Below are positions 26,287 through 64,000 of a stretch of DNA of 64,000 bases, piece after piece; the stretch's first letter is position 1; every line of letters begins with the position of its first letter. Below the pieces are notes generated by a model that saw only the letters and a list, made by a program, of their open reading frames with translations, had not been told where the DNA came from and searched no databases. A program made the position numbers and the translations under genes. Origin of the DNA: Polydactylus sextarius (taxonomy: Eukaryota; Chordata; Actinopteri; Polynemidae); NCBI GenBank assembly GCA_016801845.1, contig CM028928.1, forward strand, positions 10,460,827 through 10,524,826. Reading direction: 5' to 3'.

Positions 26287-28179
26287 CGGTAAATACAAAA
26301 TACAAAAAAAACCTGTTTAGTGAGGGAAACAGTTATCCATTGTAGCATTAACTTTGGTTATGTGACTATTTCTTGGCTGGGAGCAGTTACTTCCTGTAGA
26401 AATAGTTTGGCATACAACTCTGTGTAAAACTGAAACCAAACAATTTTATTCTTTGTATGTTTTTTTTTACTAATTCAATAAATGACACACAGGACTGATA
26501 GGTCTTTCTGGTTAACCCATTGCTGGGAAAGTGACTCATGTCATTCTTGGCAAGAAAATAAATGTGTTACACTATTACTAACTAATGGTATCATTAAACA
26601 CACATAGCGAAAGTTTTAATAATTCATGTTTGTTTTAACCAGCAAGTACAAGAGAATCTAGATAATCAAAGTCTAAAAATATTGTATTATGCCCTGATTA
26701 ATCATCTTATGACAAAGTTTTATAAACTCTTAAAACTGAGAGGCCTAGAACAATGATTAACTCTGGCATTGGCTGTTTTACACACACACTTACTTTCTGT
26801 TCATCATTGTCTTTCACTACTCATTTTCACCCCACCCACTAACTTCAGGCAATTAAGAAAATACACAGAATGCCCTAAGGTCCCCAGGGTCCATAAATCT
26901 TTCTTTTTCCTATTACACCATGCTAAAGCTGGCCTGGCAAGGTGCCTAGCCCTCAACAATGGGTAACCAGTAGACACCCACAACTATGCAGCCTCCAGTT
27001 CACCAGAAAAATGTAAAATGTGTCAGCAGCTATTTGGTCTATGACACGTTGAGATTAAATAGTAAAGTCTGGTTATTGACTTGCCATGGTAACTATAAAG
27101 CCCTTTTTTGTGTGTGAAAGTCGGGCCTGCGTCGTGTGGAGGCCATTTATCATGCGCAAAAGTCAATAAAGAATAATCTCAAATATCATTTTTCACCTCC
27201 AATTAACCCTGAAGGAATGTGTGTTTCAGTGAGTGAGCAGCAGCTGGAATGTGAGAGGTCAGCAAGCGGTACAGGTTTTGAGAGGATGTCATGGCCATTT
27301 TTTGATCTCAAATAAACTTCAGTGGGTGGGAGTTCTCACACTGGTGAGACCTTCATGTCAGAATAGTCAAATAAATCACATGAGGAATACACAACAGTTA
27401 CTGCAATCCAGACAAAAATATTTTTGATGTGAAATGAACTCAGCACTCAATGTGATTCACTGCTATGTGTGTGTGCTCTTTTCAAAGAAATACTTTTGTT
27501 TAAAATGCCTATTCAGTGTCTTGTTTTATTCCATGTAAACTACTTATGTCTTCAGACAGCTTTCTTACAAATTAAACTGACAAGACACAATGTGCTAACT
27601 TGTGAATTTTAGTCATACTGGTAAGTTTTGCTATTATTAGACTTGTTATTTTCCTCTGTTTCCAGTGCTTTATATTAGGCTCAAAGACATAAGAATGCTA
27701 AAAGTACTTTTTTTTCTAAATTTTTCCTTTAATCCTTTGGTTTTCATGAGAAAATCTTTCACCATGCTAGCACACAAGGAAACAAACTGTTTTATTTTAT
27801 ATGCAAGTACCTCCTATAAGGCAGCCAAGAAATCACTTTAAGCTCCATCCTACAATTCAAAAAGCATCCATGTGTCTGTATAGACAGTTGGCCCCTGTGG
27901 GCTGGCCAATTGTATTTGTCTAGTTTTCATGAAGTTCTTCAAAGAGAAACTATGTTTCAGTTTTTTACGGCCAAAGATTAAAGATCACCTCTTGTCAGCC
28001 TTGGGGTCAGTGCAGCTTCATCTATCTCTGTGAGGGAGTCTCTTACAAGTAGATTGCTTCTCCACTGAATTCCTACACTCCCTGTGGAGAAAATAATGTG
28101 TGTGTGTGTGTAGCTGTGGGATTTTAATGGTTGTCCAGGGAACAGAAGGACATCTCCTGACACTAGCTGCCTCAAAAGC

Positions 28180-28181
28180 AC

Positions 28182-28213
<32 letters not shown>

Positions 28214-28636
28214 TTTAGGTATACCTATATTCTGTGGATTTAAATCTGTTTACACACTCACATCATGGGGACTCGTCTGCCTTATGGGGACAAAAAGCAG
28301 GTCCCAATAATGTAAAACACAAAAAATTAAGCTGAAGGTATGCCAACCACATTGTGTGTGTGTGTGTGTGCGTGCACATGTTTTCCTACATTGTGGGGAC
28401 TGAAACCTGTCTACACACTCCAGTCTCCCTTATGGGGGGAAAAAAAGCAAATTCCCATAATGTAAAACACAAAAATGAAGGTGAAGACATGACTTAAGGT
28501 TTGGTTAAGGTTAAGGTTAGGGTCAGATAAAGGTTAGACAAGTGGTACCAACAACTGAGATCTCTAGGTTTTCCTGGAAAGTCTCCAGGAAATTAAAGCA
28601 AGTCAATGAAATGTCCCCTGAAGGCATGTAAACAAG

Positions 28637-28707
<71 letters not shown>

Positions 28708-28710
28708 CTG
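28180..28710 (+). repeat. TG-linked tandem copies of a fish dispersed repeat
   Basis: Two copies (about 28182-28345 and 28355-28540) share TTTACACACTCA/TCTACACACTCC, CTTATGGGGACAAAAAGCAG-like text and ATAATGTAAAACACAAAAA, each introduced by a TG run. The second ends GGTTAAGGTTAAGGTTAGGG and continues into a segment ending in (TG)34 at 28639-28706. Confidence 0.6.
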
Positions 28711-29299
28711 CATTTGTAAAAGGTTCATTGTCACCGACTTTTACAATTTGGACAATCAAGATCAAAAAGATAACTTTTTTTTTTAATGAAAGCAAATAAT
28801 ATGGAATATCATACATTTGATGGTTGTTTATGTTTCTTGGAAAAGGAAAGGAGACATCTTGCCAAAAAGTATCAGTCCAGCCAACAAGCAGGTGCTTACA
28901 AGTCTGGGACATACACAAACACACTCCAGACTCATTAACTGTTGCAATTATTCATAGCCATAGCTGCCACAAGAGGCACTATTTATCCAGTGTAACCAAA
29001 TGGATTAACAGCATTCACCTGAAAATGTTTTAAGAAAACCAACTGTCCATCTTTTATGTGAACCAGTGGTAATGTGACACCTGAGTTATGATGTCCAAAT
29101 TTGATTCCAGATTCTTAATCTAGAGTCTACTTTCACAATATTTCATCTTTTCATGGATGTCCTCATAAATTTGCAGCATTAGATGTTATAAAAGCAGCCA
29201 GTTTCTTCTAGAGCGACAGTCTCAGGTGTGAAGGGAACTTACACTGCCTAATAGGCACAGTCAGTTCAGATGTATTGGACTAATTAATATTCAACCAAT

Positions 29300-29385
29300 T
29301 TGTCTTTATTATTATTATCATTATTATTGTTATTGTTGTTGTTATAATAATAATAATAATAATAATAATTTTATTATTGTTTCAA
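29300..29385. repeat. (ATT)n/(TAA)n trinucleotide region
   Basis: ATT and GTT units followed by a pure TAA run, then ATTATT again; possibly another decayed LINE tail. Confidence 0.75.
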
Positions 29386-29999
29386 CTTTACTATAGTTGA
29401 ACAAATCCTTTTTAATGTCTTTTAAATGTTAAAATTGTTAATGTTTAAATTGCATCCTAATTTTTCTCACTGAGCCCCCTTCAATGATTTTATTGGCTTT
29501 CCTTTAACTTATAAGTGACATTTCATATTTGAAACTTTGGTAACATTGAGGATATAAATCAAATGTGGGGATATAGCATGGCTGTTGTGTCAAATTTCAA
29601 ATTTTGACTTTCACTTTAACTAACTTACTTATCAGTTGTTTTCAGTGGCAACAAAAACTGAAAAATGTTTTTATTTCAACAAGCAAATGATAAGCAAGTA
29701 AGTGATATTCTAATGAAGCCAGAACTGAGGTATAGCAGTAGTACTTTGACAGTAGATCACAGCACTCAAAGTACATGTCTATGAAAAGTTCATCTAATTT
29801 GTTCAACTCTCAGATAAAGGAAAGATTCCATTTTTGTATTGACACAATATAATTGTTTCATTTTTTTCTCCCTTCTTTCTTCACTTTAATCTCTATACAC
29901 TCTATCTTCTTTAGGTTTCGTAAAATATATTTGTGCCTGCAGTTTCGAGTGGGGGGGTTTTACCAAACAGGCTTCCATACTTGATCTTAGATTGACATT

Positions 30000-30275
30000 T
30001 GTTCGAACCTGTTAGGTTGTACAGCGTTGCAGTCATAGTCAGAGAATCTTATGTCTGTGGTTGCAACGCGTTTGCCGGCTGCCGTAGATCTACAACATAT
30101 CCGGATTGCACGCGCAGCTGGATCTGATGGGATCCTCGCGTGGAGGTGTCCTATCCACAGTCTACATTCTTTTACATAAAGCCTGGCAGGGGGCGGGCCA
30201 CGCTGTGGGTCGCTCTCTTTTTTTTGTACAGCACACCAGTAGGGACACCGGTTCACCCAGCAAGAGAGATTCACC
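30000..30275 (+). promoter_or_regulatory. Likely txndc5 promoter and 5' UTR
   Basis: A CpG-containing stretch with an Sp1-type GC box, GGGGGCGGGCC, at 30189-30199, about 77 bases before the start codon. No TATA box was evident. A CCACG sits at 30198-30202, but the CCAAT partner of an ER-stress element is absent at the right spacing, so unfolded-protein control is not shown here. Confidence 0.55.
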
Positions 30276-40428
<10,153 letters not shown>

Positions 40429-41917
40429 AATCAAAGCGAAGTCAGCGCCCACACTGCATATCTGGCCAGTTGGACACCACTCTTTTCTCATACAGTAGCC
40501 AGACTTCTTTTTTTTTTTTTTTTTTTTAATCTCTCTCCACTCGGGTTCTTTTCAGAAAGGAATCGGCCGATGTCAGACTGAAGCAGTCTGTTCTTTCTCC
40601 AGTGTTCAAGGACACAATGATTCAGTAGTGTTTGGGATGTGAATGTATTCATCAATGCTGTTACCCAACCTCAAGTCTCCTTATATGGAGAATACAATTC
40701 TATTGGTTGGGGTCTTCAAATACTGTATACGTCTGACATCCACGTTGCAAGCACTGCTTGACTGATAAGAACCACAATTCCACACACACATAATGTTTAT
40801 CAAAAGGGTAGCACTGAAGGCAAATGTCCCACTTTCTGCCTCGTCAATACAAATTGTTTCTGATCTAAATTCTGTCTGTAGCCAATCGACTTTTTTTTTT
40901 TTTTTTTTTTTTTAAATGCAACATTTTATACATGGGATCTGTTGTTAAACTCGCGAGCCATCGACGTTGCTGTACCGTCACTGTAAAGGTTTGAGACGCC
41001 CAAATGTGAAGTTGAGTTAAGTTGAGGGAACCTCACGTCCACGCCAGGAACGGTCTGTCTGACTTAACTCTCAGGGAAATGTGTGCAGGCTAGAGGGAGT
41101 GATGACGGTGTCCAGACATGACGTCATATTTAAAGATCAGTTTAGTTTCTCTCGCTCATTGGAATGTAAACAAAATAGATAAAAGATCTTTGTCGTGTGC
41201 CCTATCGCATTTATAACTCCACTGATCTCAGCTCCTTCTAGCCTCCATCATCTCAGGCCGGGACCATGTCGCTCCATATTTCTGTTACTGATCATCCTCA
41301 TTTAAAGCTCCCAGTTCACCCAGTTCATTTGGAACAGCTGCAGTTTGTGTAAAATGTTTTCTTAAAATTGTCCCTTTGTGATCTTGTCAAATGTAATATG
41401 AAAAGTGTGAATGTTTTTTTGTTTGTTTTTTTTGTTATTGTTTTTTTCCTCTTTTGCTATATTTCTCAAGTTCACTTTCAAAGGTGTCCAGAACCAGCAG
41501 GTGGAGCAGCAGTAGACAAGTTGGGACCCGGGTTCACAACACAAACAGTGTTTATTCTTAGAGAATGAACAAGCTGCATCTTAGGTCCATGTGATGAACT
41601 TTTTCTGGTCCCAGATAACATTTCTAGATGTTAAATCTTTTGTCTTTGGCTGTCAGATCAGCATCTTTAAAAATTACTGCTGTGGGTTTTAATATACATT
41701 TAAAGATAAAATGACCTGGGAAAGATGCAAATTTCACCAACTATGATTTAAAATCAAAGTTTACATGTCTGGGTTTCATTTCTGTGAATTTCTGTATACT
41801 GTATCAAAACCATCAATCCATAAATTCATCTTTTATACCGGCCTGATTACTTCAATAGTCAAAGGCCAAGACATAATCTGTCACAACCCTGGTTCTAAGA
41901 GGTTTTGTAGTTTTGCC

Positions 41918-41923
41918 AATAAA
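41918..41923 (+). terminator. Candidate txndc5 poly(A) signal, proximal
   Basis: First canonical AATAAA after the txndc5 stop that I noted, in an otherwise noncoding stretch. Cleavage would be expected 10-30 bases downstream. Confidence 0.45.
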
Positions 41924-42274
41924 AGTTTGAAATCTTTTCAGCGCACTTTTGATAACGTGGCGAGCTGCGTCCACCTGCAGCGCTACGTTCGTTCTGACGC
42001 GGACGCTCTTTGACCCAGGTTCAAGTGAAACCACGCAGGGTACCGTTTATTGTCTAATCCAGGTACACAAACAGTCAAGACACAGCAGTTCTTTGTCAGT
42101 AAAAAGATTTTATGGAAAGAACATGGTCTAAGGAACTCCAGTGACAGAAGTTTTTCTTCCTTGTGAGTCATGGGTTGTGAACTACCCATGGGATTTTGTA
42201 CAAAAAAAAAAAACAAAACAAACAAAAAAAAAAAAAGAGAGTAGATAATGGCAAGTTGTAACATGAGATTTCAT

Positions 42275-42280
42275 AATAAA
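42275..42280 (+). terminator. Candidate txndc5 poly(A) signal, distal
   Basis: AATAAA directly followed by a run of T, a favourable downstream element. More AATAAA copies follow at 42366 and 42378. Confidence 0.4.
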
Positions 42281-42299
42281 TTTTTTTTTCAAAAATAAG

Positions 42300-43444
42300 T
42301 TTATGTTTTCAACGTTTATTTGCATCTGTCTTTGTTAATAAGGTACGTGATTTTTTTTTCTTTTTAATAAAAGGTGCAATAAATAAGCTGAGAATGTACA
42401 AGTATTTACAGGAAAAAAAAAAAAAAAAAAAACAGTCTAAACATGATCACAAATGTAAACAGCAGCTTACCAGAGGTATATTTTGTATAATATTTTGTTG
42501 TTGATTGGTTAGGCGTGTAAGGTATTTTGATTCTTATTGGTATTAGTTAATCATTAAAATATGTTCTCTAAAAAAAAAAAACAAAAAAAAACCTATGTCA
42601 TTTAAAGCTCACAGTAACACGTTGCCACTGGATACATGTTGCCACTACCCTCATGGATGAAAAAGCAAAAAAAAAAAAAGGGGCTAATTTCAGAAAGTTG
42701 GCACAGAAACCGCTCTGCTGGCTGTTTTTGACTCGCTAAATGTTTTTCCACAATCTCTTGATGAGTTGTCAGGTGGGGTGGTGGTGGTGGTGGAAGCGTT
42801 TGTTAACTTTGTGAGCGCAGCAACATGGAAATGGCCATTTGTGGTATGTCGGGAGGGATAAGGCCGTATTCTTTTGCTTCTTTGGACAAAAAACATCAGT
42901 GAAGCCAGAACAGGCATCGTGTTGAACCAGCCTGGTGATTCGTAGCTCAGCGAGAGGCCGGCAAATATTGACACGGAGCGGATATTTCGAGCGCCGTGCT
43001 ACTAAAATAGCATGTGGTCGCTTTGGTTTAGTCCATATTATATTTTAAGAAGGCAAATATGGCACGAGGAGAAAATACATCAGGAAAAAAAAAGGAAGGA
43101 AATATGAAACTGACTCACTCCAATGCATCATTTCATTCAGTATTAGATTGTTTCGGGTTAACAATGTTTGCGCTGAACAGGAAACTGGGCATGTATTCCC
43201 GACCCCCATCACCTTACCCCTTCTCTGACTCAAAACCTTTTATACACAGCTTCTGTCATTTGACCAGGTGATGTCACTGACTGCTGTTGGTTTTCCGTGC
43301 TGTGATAACACTGAGTCAACTCCCCGGGGTCATGCACTAAAAAGCAGCACTCTGACTAGTCCCCCCCCTCCCTTCCCCCGCCACAACAGTTCAGTTTTGC
43401 CTTCGCCCTCAGTGAGAGAGAAGGTGCAATAGCCACTGAGGCAT

Positions 43445-43477
<33 letters not shown>

Positions 43478-43936
43478 AACACATAATATACAGACTGAAA
43501 CACTACCTTCTCCTTACACACACACACACACACACACACAGTCATTCACTCACTTGCAGACCCATTAAAGAAAGACTTCCGCTCCAAAGCCGGTAGAGAA
43601 GGTGACAGACCCTTTTTGGAGAGTCGACGCTGGTTACCTATATACGACACTCGTATGGTTTCATTTGTCGCAAATGATCCCCACTTAAGTTTGATGCCTC
43701 GACAGCACATCGTGTTATTTGGATGTCGTCAGCTGTCCAAGATTATCAGAATCGAACGTGTGAATGATGGAACGTTCTTCGCGGGCTTAAGGATTTTGGG
43801 CAGAAAACTGGTGTCTACTTGAGGTCGACCTCACCCACGACTGGTGCACACAGTTGCAGCAGCTCATTGCCAACCCATGTTTTTCTTCTTTATTGTTTTT
43901 AAAACAGTCAAAGCATTATTGGTGTCCCTGATGGTG
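42300..43936 (-). other. bmp6 3' flank, probable 3' UTR
   Basis: No coding exon. Bases 43560-43860 are richer in CpG and complex, as expected of UTR or regulatory DNA. Further down lie CA and TC repeats (43446-43540) and a C-rich block (43361-43379) that is G-rich in the bmp6 transcript. Confidence 0.5.
42315..42320 (-). terminator. Candidate bmp6 poly(A) signal, distal
   Basis: TTTATT on the given strand reads AATAAA in the bmp6 direction; it would give a 3' UTR of about 1.6 kb. It faces the txndc5 signal at 42275 with 34 bases between them. A nearer AATAAA (43889-43894) would leave a very short UTR. Confidence 0.4.
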
Positions 43937-60246
<16,310 letters not shown>

Positions 60247-61099
60247 CTGTGGGATGGAAACACATACAGAAAAACACAGCGTCACATCATTATCCACAAA
60301 GAGGAAGACATGGAAGAATAATAGAAAAAGACAAGTTAATACCAGTAAAGTTAAATCATAATCGGAGCAGATATAATGTCTTTTCAATGACTTGTCTCAC
60401 GTTCATTATGCATTTTCTAAGAATAGGATAAAATTCCATGTTGACAAACAAGGTTTCATTGCAAATATACAGTGATGATTGATGAGTGGACTCCCCTTTT
60501 CACCAATACTTGCACTAAGTCAACCATAGAAACCTTTAAAACAATCATACGTGATTTATACTTATGGTCTAATAGGTCTTGTGGCTTCCAGTTTCCCTAA
60601 ATAAACGGCTGTTATCATCAACCCGAAGTAAAAGCCCATGATTTTTTCAGTGGCAGCAAAACTTAGAGACCACTTCTGACAGCATAAAATGACAAAAACC
60701 AACAAAAGTGCTCCCTTCTATGCTTTTAAGTGCAATATGGACCATAATGATAATGTGCTCTCTGGGGAATTGGTTCCTGTCTCAGCCAGAGGTTTTTCTC
60801 CCACAGCAAAGGGCCTATAGAGTCAGTTTGTCAACAGACACGAGGAGCGAGAAGAGGGAAATGAATAAAGAGGGGCATGCGGAAGGCAATTATAAGGTCA
60901 TCTACAGAAATACCCACGCAGACATAAACAGTAAATGCTAAGCCTCAAGTATGTGCTATATTCTGCAAAACACATAAAAACCTAGTAAGATAATTGCTCG
61001 ACTACTGAGAGCACACATCAATACGCTCTATTCTTACTCCATCACACTCTCACTCTGATTTAAATACTTTCTCATATGCTACACACCGCCTCACATACT

Positions 61100-61101
<2 letters not shown>

Positions 61102-61150
<49 letters not shown>
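61102..61150. repeat. (CA)n microsatellite
   Basis: Pure CA of about 48 bases in bmp6 intron 1 or upstream DNA. Confidence 0.95.
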
Positions 61151-61151
<1 letters not shown>

Positions 61152-62039
61152 CATCGCCACTCCAGTTTCCACTCTGCAGTGAGGTTCAGCAGGCAGAGGT
61201 TTTATTACAAGACTGTAAGTGAAGACTGACTAGGAAGCAGCTGGATGTATACTACCAACTCAGTTTTTCACCTGCACCGAGAGCAAATATTATGACGGCG
61301 TATGAGAGCCACGTATGAGGGGAAAAAAAAGAAAATGAGAAAGAATTTTTTTTCCACATTAATGTCAAGAATAAAGTTGAAATTTATGAAAGGAGGAAGA
61401 TTCCCGACATCACAACATTTCAACTTTAATGTTGATGTTTATGTTTTCTTGTTCATGACTCCAATACTCGTAAACATTGGCATCTAAGAGACAAGACAGA
61501 CAATTAAACAAGACTAATACACTCTCAATTGTGTTTAATATAACATTGGTTAATTTAGCATAAATTCTGACCACAACAACCCTAAAACTATTTTTTCAGA
61601 TACAACAGAGTCCAAAAGTCTAGTACACTTCCAGTTCCCTCATTATGTTTGCTGTTTTTTTTTTGTTTTGTTTTGTTTTTTTTTTTTTTTGGTTACATAC
61701 CTAAAATAAAGACTGTGGTTGACACAACATCAAGACTTGAAATAGTTTTTCTTCAACCTTAAATGCATCAGTAGCATTTTTTCAAAAGCTTTTATGTCCT
61801 GAAACATAGATGTTGCTAATGAGTGGTTGAATGAGACCACAAAGGTTCTAAGAAATGTCATCACACCAAACACAAAAACCATTCTACTTGCTGATCCACT
61901 TTTGCAGCCTCTTGTTAAAATTCCTCTATTCTTCTGAACTATTACCAACTTTCTAAGAGGAAAGTTTTTTTTCGTACAAGAGGTCAGTGCAGTGAATCAA
62001 GTTACAAGTAGGAAGCTGGGATGACATGACAGCTCCCCA

Positions 62040-62400
62040 AAAGTTAAGTCAAAACATCTTGATCGCCCCCATTGACTGGGGGCGATCAAGATATAGAGAT
62101 CAAGTCATAAATCCAGCCTCCTCTCTGTTAGCTGAAACAAAATAATAAAATGTGTATTAGTTAAGGTTTTATTTAGTTATTTGATGTGGAAAAAATAGGG
62201 TGAGGCATTGTGAATGACAGATGAAACTGACTTGTGATTGATTGAGGCAAGTGTATCCACACCAAGCCCTACTTTCCTGATTGATACTGCGCAAACTCTG
62301 ACTCCAAATGATGTCAACAGTTTAAGATGGCAACACTCATATCTGGGATTGTTTGGCTTCATTTTTGTAAATTCGTTGTCCATCTTTACATACAGTTACA
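62040..62400. repeat. Dispersed fish repeat with a perfect hairpin
   Basis: TTGATCGCCCCC..., GTCATAAATCCAGCCTCCTC, AAGATGGCAACACTC and GTTGTCCATCTTTACATACA occur in this order in a repeat I recognise from teleost genomes; the class is uncertain. The hairpin arms are 62056-62070 and 62078-62092. Confidence 0.5.
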
Positions 62401-63629
62401 GAAGTCATGCAACCATAGTGGTGATTGTTTTTAGCCAAACATTAGCATTTTACATTAGACAAAATTTAGATTTGAAGATTATTTAGATTATTTTGCTGAA
62501 CAAAACGTATAAAAGCTGAGGGAAAAATCCCATTGTTTTATGTTGTAGAAGTGACGGTAATGCTAACCTAATTGTTGGCCTACAGAAACACTTCATTCCT
62601 ACAGTGTTGTACCGTATATATCACTTTCTAAAATAAAATCTGAAGTGTTAAAACATCAAGTTATGGTTTAATACAGAATTAGGGGCCAGATAAAGCTAGC
62701 CAGGTGAACATAGCTAGGCTAGCTAGCTTAGTAGACATAATAAGCAGACATTTTCCAAAATGTCAAACTATTACTTTAAAAGTGACATAGACGACAATTA
62801 TGAAGAAAAAAAATCTCCTCCTTCCTACATTAACTCAACACATGGCCTCATAATTAGCTTGGGTCCAACAGTTTCAGACATATTTAAGACAGTACATATC
62901 TGAAGCAGTCAAGACAAATTAAAGGGGAGGTAAATGATGCCAGTTTTTTTATTTTTTATGAACAGATATTTCTTTCTACTTTGAAGATTCTTTTGGATAC
63001 TTTTACAGCCTAAACCTGAATATAGTTCTGTACCTGAGCCAGTTTTGGTAAAAGCTTCTGGTAATTTTATGATGTGGGGACCAACCCAAAATGGACCAAT
63101 GACACATTTTATTCCCTGAGTCATAGTCGAAGAGAAAATTGTGTTAATGTGGGAACACTGGAACCAATCAGACTCTCCCAAAAGCACCGGCCACACCTTG
63201 TACCCACACCTAGGAAGGTCAAAGCTTCCCTTATCCCAAGACATTTCCAAGCTGCATCTAAATAACAAACTGAAGTATGAAAGCGGGGAGGGAAGACGTG
63301 ACATTCTGGCTTCGGTGTATTTCTGAGGAAAATCAAAATGTGTGCACTGTGACTTGGTCAAAACAAATTATGATAATTGAGGGATCTCAGTTCTCAGCCA
63401 GTTCTGCCTCCCTGGTCTTTAAACACTTTCCACTGAAGCAAAGGAAACCACCTATAGCGAATGAGATGTTATTCACATCAGTGTCACTGTGACTTCTATC
63501 AGATGTGACACTGACCATTTCATCATCTAACTCCACGAGCTGCCCACACAGACAAACACACACAGATGTCATAGTAACTGTGTGTGATATCAGGGCCTGG
63601 TCTTGTGTTGAAGTGTAGATCCACTAAGC

Positions 63630-63657
63630 TTCTGTGTGTGTGTGTGTGTGTGTGTGT
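63630..63657. repeat. (TG)n microsatellite
   Basis: Pure TG repeat near the right edge. Confidence 0.9.
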
Positions 63658-64000
63658 AGAAGCCTTCAGCCGAGGTCATGGCACTCTAAATGACTTTACA
63701 ACACTCCCTTCAACACCCCCGGGTCTAAAGACCAACAGCTTTAAATTTCAAATTCCCTATTTAGGAAACTACTGACATTTTGGCTCAAAAAGGAGTTCAA
63801 CATGGATCAAATACAGTATTTATTAAGTTGGCTGCATTGTTCGTTATGTGTTAAATCTGATCTAGGAGCCGTCATACACTTTTCTAGCAGATTACCTTTT
63901 GCTGACATGTAAATCACCTATTTTGATATGCATACAATATACACAGTGTAACAGCAGTTAGCTTAATCATTGTTCTGTAGCCATTTTTACAATAAACAAC

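Larger units (their letters stand above)
24725..30000. other. Intergenic DNA between bloc1s5 and txndc5, second part
   Basis: No exon recognised. It contains a second SINE-like copy (26106-26286), a TG-linked tandem repeat (28180-28710) and an (ATT/TAA)n region (29300-29385). Complex segments at 25640-25850 and 27110-27240 could be regulatory. Confidence 0.5.
40429..42300 (+). other. txndc5 3' UTR region
   Basis: No coding exon. It contains U-rich runs (40508-40527, 40891-40913). AATAAA signals on the + strand lie at 41918-41923 and 42275-42280, which would give 3' UTRs of about 1.5 and 1.9 kb. Confidence 0.55.
60247..64000 (-). other. bmp6 intron 1 (exon 1 not in the window)
   Basis: Nothing matching a BMP signal peptide or the early prodomain (KREMQKEIL-type motif) was found on the - strand, so exon 1 lies beyond 64000. 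The stretch holds a CA repeat, a dispersed repeat with hairpin and a 150-codon open frame (62909-63361, - strand) with no recognisable similarity. Confidence 0.65.

Noticed and set aside
28495..28540. Interstitial telomere repeat
   Set aside because: Only one exact TTAGGG among degenerate GGTTAAGG units; better explained as part of the dispersed repeat.
30139..30202. ER-stress response element in the txndc5 promoter
   Set aside because: CCACG and CGTGG are present, but the CCAAT/ATTGG partner nine bases away is missing in both directions.
62909..63361. 150-codon open frame on the - strand in the bmp6 upstream intron
   Set aside because: Checked as possible bmp6 exon 1; it lacks a signal peptide and the BMP prodomain motifs and matches no family I know.

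Overview
The window is nuclear DNA of a bony fish, most likely a percomorph teleost. The protein exons are vertebrate and intron-split. The intergenic DNA carries long CA/TG microsatellites, fish-type tRNA-derived SINEs, L2-like LINE tails ending in (TTA)n, and a decayed Tc1 element. No bacterial or viral gene and no operon was seen.

Three protein genes can be rebuilt exon by exon. (1) bloc1s5 (muted), + strand, five coding exons from 12982 to 15298, 155 aa, a subunit of BLOC-1. (2) txndc5 (ERp46), + strand, ten coding exons from 30276 to 40428, 412 aa, an ER protein disulfide isomerase with three CGHC thioredoxin domains. (3) bmp6, - strand, exons 2-7 from 60246 down to 43937; exon 1 lies beyond the right edge. 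In every case the splice phases close and the joined protein aligns with the human family member. The order BLOC1S5-TXNDC5-BMP6, with TXNDC5 and BMP6 facing tail to tail, is the same as on human chromosome 6, so this is an old conserved block.

Layout: 1-12.6 kb, gene-free and microsatellite-rich, with a very AT-rich stretch at 9.6-12.3 kb; 12.6-15.3 kb, bloc1s5; 15.3-30 kb, intergenic, with some GC-richer single-copy-looking segments, SINE copies and a TG-linked tandem repeat; 30.0-42.3 kb, txndc5 and its probable 3' UTR; 42.3-60.2 kb, bmp6 exons 7 to 2, including a 9.3 kb intron 4 with several enhancer-like segments; 60.2-64 kb, bmp6 intron 1 or upstream DNA.

The three genes share no pathway: organelle biogenesis, ER protein folding and a secreted TGF-beta ligand. 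I found no undescribed biological system. The most useful leads are regulatory: bmp6 intron 4 (known to hold a tooth enhancer in stickleback), repeat tracts abutting bmp6 splice sites, back-to-back poly(A) signals between txndc5 and bmp6, divergent CTCF-like motifs around bloc1s5, and a changed conserved arginine in the third txndc5 thioredoxin domain. Homology statements rest on recognition of family sequences, not on a database search.
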